From the NCBI GenBank assembly GCA_030998225.1, contig JAPYXD010000678.1:1240001-1304000 (forward strand): a stretch of 64,000 nt of DNA, read 5' to 3'. How positions within the stretch are numbered: the stretch's first letter is position 1; every line of letters starts with the position of its first letter. The position numbers and the translations under genes were made by a program. Below are positions 48,392-58,935 of this stretch, in pieces. Below the pieces are notes generated by a model. It searched no databases, had not been told where the DNA came from, and saw only the letters and a list, made by a program, of their open reading frames with translations. This DNA is from Diplolepis rosae (lineage: Eukaryota; Arthropoda; Insecta; Hymenoptera; Diplolepididae).

Positions 48392-50672
48392 TATATATTT
48401 AATAAATGACACGTTTCCTTCACACTGATAGAAATGGTTTAAGAATTTTAGCCATTCGGTTGTAGGTTGGGAATTTATAATTATATATATATTATATAAT
48501 ATGTCTCTCCGAAAAATGCAGCATGTTGAAATGAAACACAGCAATCGAAATATTGTAAGTGAAACTGGTCGAATCAAAAATATAATATGGGATGGGGAAC
48601 AATAAATATTGCTATATCAACCAATAATATAGTTCATTCTTTGATATTTATTTAGTTATAATCGTATTGTCAAAATACACATATATATATATTGCTGTAT
48701 CTATGAGAGCAATGGAGTAGGGTTAAATTATTCATAAATGTGATTGTAACGGACATTTCTTTATATCAGTGCACTGCATAAAATTAGGACTTTAGTAATT
48801 TGCGTAACTTTTAAATGTAGTGAAGAGAATAAAATTGATGAATCACGAATTAGTTCCGGTCTATTGTTTTCACTTTCTTTGCTAAACCATTTGCTGTACC
48901 GCGATGTTTCATGTATGGTTGTATTGCTACTACGCCCTCATTTGCACGATCGACAGTTCCTTTCTTGAATAGTCTACAAATCAGTGAACGATCATAGTTA
49001 GCGGAGTACTTCAATCATATTGTAGATAAAAGTGTATGCAGGATTGGCAAGCAATTTTATACCAACTCAAACCGCACTGCAGTTTCTTGGCGCACCTTGT
49101 AACAAAATCAACATACGTTTTACATTTATAAAATGTTACCGACAATTTCATTCAATCTCTATGAAGCATAAAGTTTAACGGTGAAAACTTGTGCGCATCA
49201 TGAAACTTATTTAATGTTCTCAGCTGTGAGCACTCTCTACTTCCTAGATAGAGCCTGATATCTCGAACCGAATAAAATTCTATCTGATCACTTTTGATTT
49301 GCAAACAGGTATCTCAAATTTTCTATCTAAGGAAACATTTTTCTTTTCCACTTCAGACAAGTTCAATTCTCTAGCTTGCCACAGATTCAAGTGTTTACCC
49401 ACAAACTCCATGAATAGAGACATTTTCTGAAAAAGAAAATGAGCTAAATTTTTTGCTAAAATTGAACCTTGTTTGATTATTAAAACCAAAATATAAATAT
49501 ATAGAAGCCTGAGGTAAAAAATTACTATAAATAAAAATAAATAAAATTCTATCTTGAATACATTCGTAATTGAAAGAGAATCGACAGTCATATGTTTCAG
49601 AAACTTACGAAACAAGATGCATGTCAGTTTCATGGTACTGCACGTCCGCATATTGCAAAAAGTATTTAATATCAGAAGGACGTGATCAGTGTGCAGTTTC
49701 TTTTCTCAAGTCAATATCCTGCAGGTTCAGTCAAAAGAGAAAGAAATCTGTCAGAGTGAAAAAGTCAAGCAGCGAGCTCAAAAATTATGATCTCATGTAC
49801 GTCCGTTACAAAAGGCAACGTTGTCAAAGTGATGCGCGTGAAATTTCGTATTACATATTATCTACTCTCAAGAGCTCGTTAAAAATTCACCAAAATACTC
49901 GATCTTTTTTATATTACTTAATGGTAAAAGCTCCCGTCTTTCACTTGATTACATACAAAAATGCCGTGAATCAAAAAATCAATCTTGGCAGGCAGGTCTT
50001 TCTATATATATCAATATATATACGTATAAGTCCTTTAACTATAATTTCTAGGTCTCACAACCATTACTTTTTATAGAATTTCATATGAAGGTTGATGTTA
50101 GATGAGGAAAATTTCGCTCTTTGTTATAATCAGGTCAGATTACCTAGATCCATCCTGAATTCTCTCAGTGCGCTCAAGTGTACAATAATCTGAGCAATCG
50201 ATCATAAACTTTGAGAATGCATATTAAGCAAAAATCCTTTTTCCCTGACCTGAGTAACAGTATTTTCTCGTTTGTGTTTTCACGTGCTCCAGAAATATTC
50301 TAAGGCAAGATAAACCGCAACGATTCAAGTCTTTGTTCTTTTTATTGTAAAGTAAATGAAGATAAAAATTAAAAAAGAAATAAAGAATAGGACATAGTAA
50401 ATAACATATAAAACAAATTAAGTAACCTGAATATTGACTGACTTTAAGATGCAGGAAAAACTAGAACATTAAAAAAATATAAACTTATACGCTTATAAAC
50501 CAAATGGTTAAATTTATGACATTTTTTCCAAGTTCTAAAAGATTCAAGACTTGATCGTTTATTGTGCGCTTTTGATCATAATTACACAGTGCAACAAATT
50601 TTGGGTCATCGCTTCCAACCCAAATAAGCCCAACGTGAAATGAAAGTAGGAAAAAGACTAAGAAAATCTTCG
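48392..50672. other. No gene confirmed
   Basis: AT-rich, with an (AT)n patch near 48482-48500. The frames 49280-49651 (minus) and 49570-50076 (plus) overlap and lack recognisable domains or good splice sites. Confidence 0.4.
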
Positions 50673-50945
50673 CAGGGTTTGGTCATATTAGCACGCATTT
50701 TTTTTATGACCCCTTGAAGTTAGCATTCTTTGTGTCAAATTTTTCGACTGTTTGCGACTTGTAAGTGAATTAATAAATCAAACATCTGAATCAAGTATTG
50801 TTTCATTTAAAAAAGCGAAATATCGTAAATTATTTGCCTTTTAGTAGTTAGAAAAGCCTTTTTTAGAATCTTTATCGCATTTTGACTTAATCTTCGCAAT
50901 CTACTTCATATTAAAAAATCATTTCTGTGAATAAGATCATCCTTT

Positions 50946-51363
50946 TTACTCATTTTTTCCTTGAATCACATAAAATATGACATGGATTACGCAAAAAAAG
51001 GGTAGCATCTTTGTCGTTCGAGCTCTTTTCAATGCTAATTGGAGTGGGCAGTGATCGCTATTGTCGCTGTCATCGCCAGAGTCTGCATCCGAACTGACAT
51101 ATTCTTCTGTTTCTCTTTCTCGTCCTTCTTCATGATGATCGTCTTTGAACATGTTCTTGCTCCACCAACAAATTTTCGCAAGAACTGCGTCGGGCGTTTT
51201 TTTCCCTCAATATCTAAAAATTTGTTCATATTGGTTTTATTAAAGTACATTTTTAAGGAACAAAAAATTAAAATGTATTATATTACCTGATTTCGAATGG
51301 TATTCAACGATTTGGTGGTAACGTTCGCCTTGCTCATTTGACTCGGTAGTTACATGATTATGG
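50946..51363 (-). pseudogene. Decayed ORF inside the hAT-like element
   Basis: A minus-strand ATG near 51380 starts MPSKYFHNHVTTESNEQG. A donor (TCAG|GTAATATAA) and an acceptor (AATTTTTAG) 74 bases later would join it to DIEGKKRPTQFLRKF. A second frame over the same exon is strongly acidic (YVSSDADSGDDSDNSD) and then basic (LALKRARTTK). A frameshift between the two frames is plausible, so this looks like a broken transposon gene. The family is not recognised. Confidence 0.35.
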
Positions 51364-51652
51364 AAATATTTTGATGGCATACTAAAAAAATTTGTTGAGT
51401 CAACAAACAATGGCTTATGAAAAAAACATATCGAAAACTGACGAATGCGTCAACAAAGCATGCATGATAAACACGAGTTTGATGCGCGATCATACAAGTT
51501 TGTTGAGCCAACAAACGCTCGTTATTGCAATGAATACGTGATCTCAGAAGACTGCAAATGTTGGCCTGCTAATATTTCACACTCAAACCAAAAACAATAT
51601 CCTTCTGATGACATTAAAAATTGATAGCGCCAAAATAGAAGTTGATGCTCAA

Positions 51653-51880
51653 TCAAACAAATCTGAATGTAGCATTAAAAAAACAAGTTACCGGCATAAA
51701 AACATTTAGTACACCATCAAAAGTAGTCGCATCAAAACGTCGATGATGTCGCGTCAAACATAATTCTAAGCGTGTAACTGTCGACCGAAATAATCCATAT
51801 GGTGGTGCAAGATGTGAAATTTTAGCGACATGTTGATACCAATTTTGGAAAACTGATTCAGCATAGTATGCACAGAGCAT
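51653..51880 (-). pseudogene. Unrecognised ORF inside the hAT-like element
   Basis: A 75-codon minus-strand frame (with FQNWYQHVAKISHLAPP and LELCLTRHHRRFDATTF). It is upstream of the 51363 frame in the same orientation, inside the TIR element, so probably a transposon relic. No domain identified. Confidence 0.3.
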
Positions 51881-52097
51881 TAATAATCTCCAGATCGATG
51901 TTTCCCCAACAAGCCTTCAATTACGATATTTCGCTTTTTTCAATGAAACAATGCTCGATTCCACTTATTTGATTCATTAATTCATTTACTTTATTTGCAT
52001 ACAAGTCGCAAACAAAATTGGCGACAAAGAATGTGAACTTAAAAAGTGCATAAAAAAAATACGAGCTAATATCACCAAACCCTGCCTAAAAATATGT

Positions 52098-52155
52098 TCT
52101 TCTTTAGTTATAAAATCGAGAAAATGGATATTCTTAATTTTATAACTAAAGGAGA
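52098..52155. repeat. Perfect-stem hairpin
   Basis: TTCTTCTTTAGTTATAAAAT (52098-52117) and ATTTTATAACTAAAGGAGAA (52136-52155) pair at 19 of 20 positions around a short loop. It lies just outside the hAT-like element. Function unknown. Confidence 0.6.
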
Positions 52156-52159
52156 AGAT

Positions 52160-53704
52160 ATTAGAAATTGTTAATAATACAAACGGAATCTAAAGATAGT
52201 AAAAAGTGCAGAATATTTGATGCTTAGAGAAAAAAAAACCATTGCGAGCTAACTAACTAGCTCATTATTACTTCAACATGCAATCTTCAAAAAAAATTAA
52301 TGTACGTAACAAATAATTAAGCGTATAATACTTTCCAGTTAATGTAGAGAAAGCAATTATAAAAAGTATTAAAAGTAAATTTCATGCTGCCTTGCTATAA
52401 AATTATTTTAACAATGTTTTAAATAACGAAAATCCCTCTATCGTTATGCTTTTTTTTGATTATCAAATGAAAATTGGTATGTGCGAAGTAATCATCATTC
52501 GTTTCCAATTATTTGTTACAATTTCAATGCATTTCCGTCCTTTAATTATAAAATGTTGACACAGATAACGCATTATACAATTTTAATGAGATAAGAAAAA
52601 AAGTGGACTTTGCTCTCGTTGCAAGTGACATTTGAGTAATTATATCCCGATATACATTTTCTAGTTTAATGACATATTACTTGAGTAAGGTAAAAAATAT
52701 TTTGAAAATTAAGTAGAAATAAGTTAAACGTTTTTGCTCCTTTTTATTCAACAACATAACTTTGTTCCTCTATGAACCCTCTACAGCTCTATATGTCAAA
52801 TAGAATGAGAAACATATAGCTGCCTTTTGTGAAATGTTCTTGGACGAGTTTTCGTGAACAGCTCGATTTTTAAAAACATCCTTGGATAAAATTGCAATAA
52901 AAGTCTTCTGTCTAAGCAAGAAAAATTGCATACTTTTTTTCGCATTTTCCAACTCTTGTTTTCAATCTCCATGTATGTAAATGACTATATACATTATACA
53001 TATTTTCTTGCTAAGAAACTTTTTACCTTCTAAACATAGGAATGCGGTTGTCACATTTTGCTCCCGTTATTCTTGACATTGCTATTCCTTGGCGCGAATC
53101 GATTACAACTATGAAGCAATAACCTCTCATGCGTTCAAGTAATCCCTGATTAGTTTTAAGTAAAGTAGAACCAAGTATAATGCAATGGCATTTACCGAGT
53201 CAAGTAGCACGAAACGCAAGTGCATTCTCAATCTACGAGTAATGGTGACGCCGTTCAGTAATCGGAACGTGAAAAAAATTTAGCAATAGGTTCCACTTCA
53301 GAGACGTCTAAAATTAAACTAGGATACATTCAAACAAACAATAAATTATTGGGATGAAATAAAAATGTTTTTCGAAATTGAAGAATGCTTCCTTTCCAGC
53401 ACTTGCTAAAGTAAACATTTTTTAAAGTTCTATTCATTTATCAAAATATTTCTTAACTATTTTTCAATTCAAGCAAAGGCTGATTTTTTACTCAGTAACT
53501 AAAGATTGTTTTCGACTTTTTTCTAAGTTTTGCTATTTATTTAATCAAGAGACAAAATTGCATGGCTGTTATATCTTAATAAGTTACCAAAATAATGAAA
53601 ATATTCAATTTCAAAATAAGTCTAAAAACTTTTTAGAATCTTAATTATTTTCAGAGTTGTTATATTTTGATAAAAATAAATAAATTTTAAATGGGACGTT
53701 AGTT
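52160..53704. other. No gene seen
   Basis: AT-rich, short frames only. Confidence 0.5.
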
Positions 53705-54233
53705 TTAAGGTAGTTCATCCACAAAAATTAGACCTCAGGTAAAAATAAATAATTTTGCCATCAAGATTAGCAATATTGTTATTGAAGGGATCATTTGAAA
53801 GAAAAAAGATTATTTTTTAGGAAAAAAATGTGAAACATAAAAGATAATGCATTTAATCACGGATCATTTTTTCAGAAAAAATATTCTCTGCAACTTCACT
53901 GTTTCCAATTTTCTAAATGAAATAAATTATTACCAAATCCCGTGTAGAAATTTAAACCGGTTTTTATCGGGCCCTGGCCGGGCCCCGGATAATCAGCCTG
54001 GATAATATCGGGGCCCCGGCCGGGTATACCGGACAGGGCGCGGTCATTTTCGTCACGGGGAATCAAGCGCGCCCCGGTCGGGCTAGAAGCCCGGTTAATC
54101 CTCGATCGGGTACCGGATAGTTTCCGGTCTGTACCCTGCCAGTCCCTGGTCAGGTATACGTATAAGATGTAACCCTCTAAATTACTTTAAAATATTAAAA
54201 TAAAAGCAGAAAATTATACATTTTTAATTGCTA

Positions 54234-54239
54234 TTTATT
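54234..54239 (-). terminator. Poly(A) signal AATAAA
   Basis: AATAAA on the minus strand about 40 bases after the stop codon of the spliced gene, in a context suitable for transcript cleavage. Confidence 0.5.
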
Positions 54240-54277
54240 AGTCATACATAATATATTTGTTGCGATAAATCTTTAAA

Positions 54278-54393
54278 TTAAATCAAGTTCATTTGTTGAA
54301 TATATTGAATTGTATCAGCAGGATCTTCACTTATAATAGGCTCTTGCTCATTATTGTCCTGGTCAATTTCGTGATCAAAGTTTTCTTCATGGT
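54278..54393 (-). CDS. Element-encoded acidic protein, exon 2
   Basis: After an acceptor (TATCACAAAAG) the frame set by exon 1 continues for 37 codons to a TAA at 54278-54280. It is very acidic and Gln/Asn-rich (HEENFDHEIDQDNNEQEP) and ends DTIQYIQQMNLI. The 1-base phase left by exon 1 plus the first two bases here make an Asn codon, so the phases agree exactly. There is no stop or frameshift. A transactivation- or partner-binding-like acidic tail is one guess; function unknown. Confidence 0.6.
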
Positions 54394-54469
54394 CTTTTGT
54401 GATACAAAAATAAAACATTTTTGATTATTTAAACATAAATATATGTCAAAACATACAAACAGAACTTAC

Positions 54470-54611
54470 TCAAAGGTGTAATGGGAGTCTCAATTTCACT
54501 ATCAAAATCATCTATGTCGATATCGATTAAATCATGTAAAATTAAACTATTTTTTATTAACCTGCGCTTCTTAGAATGCCTATGATTAACATCACGAATA
54601 CGTTTATCCAT
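54470..54611 (-). CDS. Element-encoded small protein, exon 1 (total 85 residues)
   Basis: ATG at 54611 opens 47 codons ending at a strong donor (TTTGA|GTAAGTTCT), phase 1. It starts basic (MDKRIRDVNHRHSKKRRLIK), a possible nuclear-localisation-like cluster. It then becomes acidic and hydrophobic (LIDIDIDDFDSEIETP). A 76-bp intron (54394-54469) follows. With exon 2 the product is 85 residues, charge-segregated with a basic head and acidic tail. It lies inside the CCCGTG element and is its only coding unit. I do not recognise a family. It is far too short for a transposase, and could be an accessory protein, a transposase remnant or a captured host fragment. Confidence 0.6.
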
Positions 54612-54699
54612 TATTTGAACTGATACTCTACGTTATAATTTACAGTGAATTCCCAAGAATGTTAACATGCACGAAAACTTTGAGGTTAAGACATCATGG

Positions 54700-54950
54700 T
54701 TGCAACTTCAGTGGCAAAAACGTACTTACAGTCCTGAACGTTCATTGAACGATGGAAAATATTTTTTTGAAAACGAAATGATTAGTTTTTGCACAAGAAA
54801 ATTAAACAATAGTGGTTTGTTTATGGCCAATTGTATATTTAAAGGACCCCAAATATAAACATAATAATTAATTATCTTGTAAAACAAAATTTTCTGTCAT
54901 CGTTCAATGAAGGTTCAAACCTGTAAGTATATCTGGCAAAAGTTGTGTTT
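54700..54950. repeat. Inverted pair upstream of the element gene
   Basis: GGCAAAAACGTACTTACAG ... CATTGAACGATGGAAAAT at about 54713-54761 is inverted at about 54891-54946 (CATCGTTCAATGAAGG, TGTAAGTATATCTGGCAAAA). It lies in the putative promoter side of the spliced gene and could be a regulatory or transposase-binding site. Confidence 0.55.
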
Positions 54951-55557
54951 TTAAATTTTTCTACACAATTTTTGGTCTCACATAATTTTAACATCTGATT
55001 TAATATATTATAGATACATTATTTTTATAAAACTTTTGGCATATTCATAAAAATGCAAATTTCGAAACAAGCAGACGACCTGGTCGGGTCCCGTCCAGTG
55101 CCCGGGCGGAAACCATAAAGCAACTTGCATGGCCATAGTCTGACCAGGCCCTGGTTGGGGAGAATTTTTCAAATAACTGCGCGGGCAAGGCCCGACCAGG
55201 CCCCGGTTGGGTAAAAGTTACCCGGCTATTGCCCGGCCAGGACCCGGCCGTTAGCAGGGCATAGTCGAGAGAATTTCTGCACGGGATTCAGCGATTTTTT
55301 TATAAAAATTTTATTTTGGAAAAACGATTTGTAATTTATTAGAATAGCATCAACTTGTAAAATTTGGTATGAATCGATAAGGAAAAAAGTACTGCAAAAC
55401 TAAAATTTGTTAAATGTATTATTTTTTTGCATTTCAAATTTTTTCCATGGAAAATAATCTTCCCTTTTTCAAATTAACCCTTTAATAATAATATTGCTAT
55501 TCTTGAAAGTAAAATTATCTATTTTTGCCTGAGATCTAATTTTTGTGGATTAACTAA

Positions 55558-56136
55558 ATATTCAAAGAATCTACGAGGATGAAAGTATATATATGTATAC
55601 TCCATAGCAATCAAGTGATTATAAAACAATGCAACACGGAAACCTTTGTCACTTTTATCTCTGCCATTTACAATCAAAGTGATTTTCGTAGTCTCTAATA
55701 ATGAGCAAACCGGCGTCCCCATGAGTGTCGATGATATAAAATGCATTTTGTTACACTTTCTCGATCTATTTTCAAACTGCGATTGAAGAGAAAACGCCAA
55801 TTTGAATTCGCTGCGCCGCACCGACTCTATACGCAGACTATAAGAAAATGTAAATCGTTGCATGCTTTTATAATGAAATTTTTGCCTTACTCTTACAAGC
55901 ATTATAACTTATAATTTTAATTAAATGTGAATTCATATATTTTTAAACGTAAATATTAGAGGCCTTGCTCGGGACCTCGAACTCTCTCCAAAGAATAATC
56001 AGCTTAGAGCTGAAACGACCTACCCAACCACAATTATTATATTAACTCCTTTCTTGTTGTCACAGTCTATAATTCCACGACAATACTATATAATAGCTCT
56101 TATAGCTACATAGTTGCAAGTTAGAGAACTAAATTA
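55558..56136. other. No gene confirmed
   Basis: The minus frame 55519-55902 overlaps the end of the palindrome and has no recognised domain. Confidence 0.45.
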
Positions 56137-56333
56137 CACTGTTAGAAATGTTCGGAAAGTTACAAAATTTTTATCTTACAAAGGTAACCTGAAATTTGAC
56201 GATATTTATCATGTTTTCCAGTAAAGGAATCTTAAAATTACCAAAATTTTACTGAATTTTTAAAAAAATTTCTTAATATTACGAAACTCAACTGAATTTT
56301 CATAAAAATTCGGTTACAGTTTGGTAGTTTTAA

Positions 56334-56480
56334 GGTCATGGGCCAAGCAGGTGACATAATAAAAATGATATGTTTATTCAACCATGTAAGATAACTTTTT
56401 TTGTTTATAAAATATCTTGCTCAAAATTTGATAAGTATATGAGAAGATAATAAGGAACGTCTTTTGACTTCATTTTAGTA
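56334..56480. mobile_element. TTAA-ended fragment, GGTCATG family
   Basis: It begins at TTAA (56330-56333), inserted in the TTGGTAGTTTTAA phrase of the host MITE. It matches 62907-63046 (ATGTAAGATAACT; AACGTC...TTGACTTCATTT). No opposite end was found in either copy. Confidence 0.5.
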
Positions 56481-56719
56481 AAAATTTTTAAAAAATGTAG
56501 TAAAAATATAAAATTGAAGTGTTATCGACCATTACAGCTCTGTAACTACATTTCCACGAAGATTGGAGTATCGTCTTAAAATTTTGGGAGATGAATCAAA
56601 ATTTACTGAGATATGTCTATTGTGTCTTTAGTATTAATAATAATATAAAAAAATTTTGATAAAAATAAATAATTTTAGCAAATTTACAGAGTATACTTAT
56701 TACCGACAGTGTTAGACCA

Positions 56720-57127
56720 GTGCAGCAGAACTCAAAACACCAACCTAGTATTATTAATAAAATGTTTAAAAATTTCGCTTTAACACACTGTCTTCCCTTA
56801 TTCCTTTCATATGCTATTATTTATCATTTCCTAAACTTTTACCGATTAATTTTGATTCAAAATTTTATATATGGAAAAAAATCGATAACCAGAGACAGAA
56901 TTGATCGCGTGACCTGCACTGGTTGTTTTTTAGGGGGCTTCTTAATAGCATTAAAATTTCACTTAATTCACAATTGGACTCATCGCCACTGTATTCTTCC
57001 TCAATTTTTCGAACTCTTCTGTGTTTTTTTAGCGCGGATACAATTTCGCTCACGCATACGTTCTTCTTCATCCATCATTTTAATTTTTAAAACATGTATC
57101 AGATCAACCCGCAAGAATGAAAAATGA
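56720..57127 (+). other. Open frame without recognised product
   Basis: A 135-codon plus-strand frame and a shorter minus-strand frame (56865-57071) occupy sequence inside the invaded MITE. The minus frame has an acidic stretch (EEEYSGDESNCELSE) that could be a decayed transposon ORF. Composition does not favour either as a working gene. Confidence 0.25.
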
Positions 57128-57404
57128 TTAAAACAAAAGAATTCACTTTGTAGGAATTATAGGTTATACTATTATAGATATATTTTTGTACTTGCGCAGA
57201 TTGTGCATAAGCTGTTTGCGCGGAATTTGAATAATAACATAATATATATTCGAATATTTTGATACATCCTTACTGAAAATTCCTGTATAGGTCCGCATAC
57301 AGAATCCTATATGTTCCACCTATAGGATTACCCTGTAGAAAATGACGTAAGTTATATATAGAACCTTTTATAGTATATATGAACTTAGGCACTCGGAGAG
57401 TTAA

Positions 57405-57751
57405 GGGCATGTGATACTTGGTAAATTAGCAAATTTTATTGATTTTAAGTTTCTACACGTTTGTGTCCAAAACACATAGAATTCTGATTTCAAAATTTGG
57501 GAAAAAGGTAGAAAGGATAAAAACAGACGTAGATAGATAACTTTTGGTTTAATAAATAGAAAAAAATTCAATTTAAGCAAAATCTATGGAGAACATTTTT
57601 TTATTATTAAAACCAAAAGTAGTCTATCTACGTCCGTTTTCATCTTCCCTACCATTTCCCAAATTTTGAAAAAAAATTTAATGTATTTTGGACACAAACA
57701 TGTAGAAAGTGGTCCAAGTTGTTCACATAAACTTGCTACTTTTCTATGCCC
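57405..57751. mobile_element. TTAA-flanked palindrome, GGGCATG family, full copy (347 bp)
   Basis: TTAA at 57401-57404 and 57752-57755 flanks GGGCATGTGATACTT at the left. The right end keeps only ATGCCC, after losing the adjacent part of the terminus. The arms are inverted throughout (ACCAAAAGTAGTCTATCTACGT / ACGTAGATAGATAACTTTTGGT). Confidence 0.88.
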
Positions 57752-57817
57752 TTAAGGAAAACTAATGCGTAACATCTTTGACAATTTAAAAAAAAATTTT
57801 AAACATCATATAGGTTC

Positions 57818-58188
57818 ACCTTGGCCAAAGTTCCACATTGAAATTCATTCCGAATCAATCCGCACTATTCCGAGTCATTCCGGAATCTGATTCCAAACTA
57901 AACCGAGTTATTCCGAATGACTCCAAAGAAAATTTTCAAACCGAATCAACTCGAAGCCAATTCAAAAATAATTCGAATAAATCCGAAATTTCAATCCGAA
58001 TGAATCCGGTCAATTTCGGATTCGTTTGGATTAAGAGCTTCGGATTGATTTTAAATAGGCCTCTGATTGATACGGATTAAAACTGGCTTCGGATTTATTC
58101 GGAATAATTCGGATTGGTTCAGAAACAGATTTGTGAATGGGTCGCATTGGTTTGGAATAAATTCCCAATCCGAGACTTTCTCCAGGGT
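57818..58188. mobile_element. TIR element packed with TCCGAAT repeats (371 bp)
   Basis: The ends ACCTTGGCCAAAGTT and the complement of the right end (ACCCTGGAGAAAGTC) start a diverged TIR of about 35 bp. The interior has about twenty degenerate copies of AATCAATCCGAAT-like units in both orientations. The long frame through it (57838-58080) is a by-product of the repeat. Confidence 0.65.
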
Positions 58189-58189
58189 A

Positions 58190-58406
58190 CTTAACTAGTG
58201 CCCGACTAGTTCCTGGTCAGTTTCCGACAATGAACTTCATCCTGGGTTGGTTCTGTCGGTTCCCGACTTTACCCGGTTCGGTCACGAGTCAACCCGGACG
58301 ATTCCCACCCAGTTCCCGGCCATGCAATACAGTCCGAGTTTGCCCGGCAGGGATGCGGTCAGAAACCTTTTTGTAATAGGGCTAACTGGGGCAATTTCCA
58401 CACGGG
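58190..58406. mobile_element. CCCGTG-type element end fragment
   Basis: A GC-rich stretch with CCCGGT, CCCGGCCATG and CCCGGCAGGG units ends in TTTCCACACGGG at 58406 before AT. It is homologous in layout to the right end of 53939-55285. The opposite end is not seen. Confidence 0.55.
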
Positions 58407-58647
58407 ATGTAACATAAAAATTTTGTGAATTTCCGAGAATTTCTAACAGTGTAGATAGGTACTAGAGAAGTAGATAAATAAATAGTTTCTAAATATCAAT
58501 ATTAATTTTAAATATGTTTTAACCAAATTATACTATGATCTAGAATTATATCTCTGATTAATTAGAACAAAATATAGGGAACAGATATAGTTAGAAGATT
58601 ATGAAAGAAAAGGAAATGAATGTTTTGAAAATGTGTAACTTTTGCAG

Positions 58648-58724
58648 CCCTTTAAACGTGGGTCAATGTACCAAAAGAGACACAAGTCATTAAAACGAAG
58701 GCTGGCCGTTGATACTTGTATAGT
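58648..58724 (+). CDS. Candidate exon, unknown product
   Basis: An acceptor (AACTTTTGCAG) and a donor (GTGC|GTAAGTTC) bracket a frame that is open in phase 0 and basic (PFKRGSMYQKRHKSLKRRLA). Composition stays GC-balanced to about 58910. The minus strand also has a strong donor in the same patch (TTCTC|GTAAGTCC at about 58790), so orientation is uncertain. It could be a noncoding exon. Confidence 0.28.
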
Positions 58725-58935
58725 GCGTAAGTTCGCTTCAAGCAATTTCGCAAGACGGAACGGAGGCCAAGTTCAAGGCCGGACTTACGAGAAGATCATC
58801 GTACTTTCCATTCTCCAGGCTCGTAGTAGAAGAACCTGTATTTCTTTCACAAGAGTATCACTTCCACTTGGGAGTCTCAAATCTTCGACAGTTACTTATT
58901 TAATAGTATTAAAGTTCGATTTGCTTAAAAAATAA

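Larger units (their letters stand above)
50673..52084 (-). mobile_element. hAT-like element with long TIRs and decayed coding sequence (1412 bp)
   Basis: The left end CAGGGTTTGGTCATATTAGC is inverted at the right end. The inverted repeats run about 150 bp each, to AAAAAGCGAAATATCGTAA. CAGGG termini suggest hAT, but the flanking octamers do not match, so superfamily is tentative. The interior contains minus-strand frames and inverted TTTGTTGAGCCAACAAAC-type motifs near 51390-51520. These could be promoter or transposase-binding sites. Confidence 0.65.
53939..55285 (-). mobile_element. GC-rich CCCGTG-ended element carrying a spliced gene (1347 bp)
   Basis: Ends CCCGTGTAGAAATT and the complement of the right end (CCCGTGCAGAAATT) form a short TIR. 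The flanks read AT on both sides (53937-53938, 55286-55287), and excision restores the host palindrome. Subterminal zones 53955-54160 and 55070-55265 are extremely GC-rich compared with the window. They consist of degenerate repeats of the type GGCCGGG, CCCGGCCAGG and CCTGGTCGGG in both orientations. The AT-rich centre holds a two-exon minus-strand gene and, upstream of it, an inverted pair containing CATTGAACGATG. A related end is at 58401-58406. Superfamily not recognised. Confidence 0.8.
53709..55557. mobile_element. GGTAGTTC-family palindrome, copy 3, split by a GC-rich element
   Basis: After TTAA (53705-53708) the left arm GGTAGTTCATCCAC... matches copies 1 and 2 up to ACCAAAT at 53938. 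It resumes at 55286 (ATTCAGCGATT) and runs to the eroded right end near 55557. Copy 2 is continuous at this point (ACCAAATTCAGC), which defines the insertion exactly. Confidence 0.85.
56137..58451. mobile_element. CACTGTT-family MITE, heavily invaded (2.3 kb)
   Basis: TA|CACTGTTAGAAATGTTCGG at the left and CCGAGAATTTCTAACAGTG|TA at the right form a TIR that continues about 40 bp (to ACAAAATTTTTAT). The left 195 bp match 17929-18168. The remainder is a series of later insertions: a TTAA-ended fragment from 56334, a palindrome at 57405-57751, a TIR element at 57818-58188 and a CCCGTG-type right end stopping at 58406. Confidence 0.75.

Noticed and set aside
49570..50076. 168-codon plus-strand frame
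   Set aside because: It overlaps an opposing 123-codon frame, has no recognisable motif, and lacks ATG context or splice support.
57838..58080. 80-codon plus-strand frame rich in NPS/FRV repeats
   Set aside because: It is produced by translation of the TCCGAAT repeat array.
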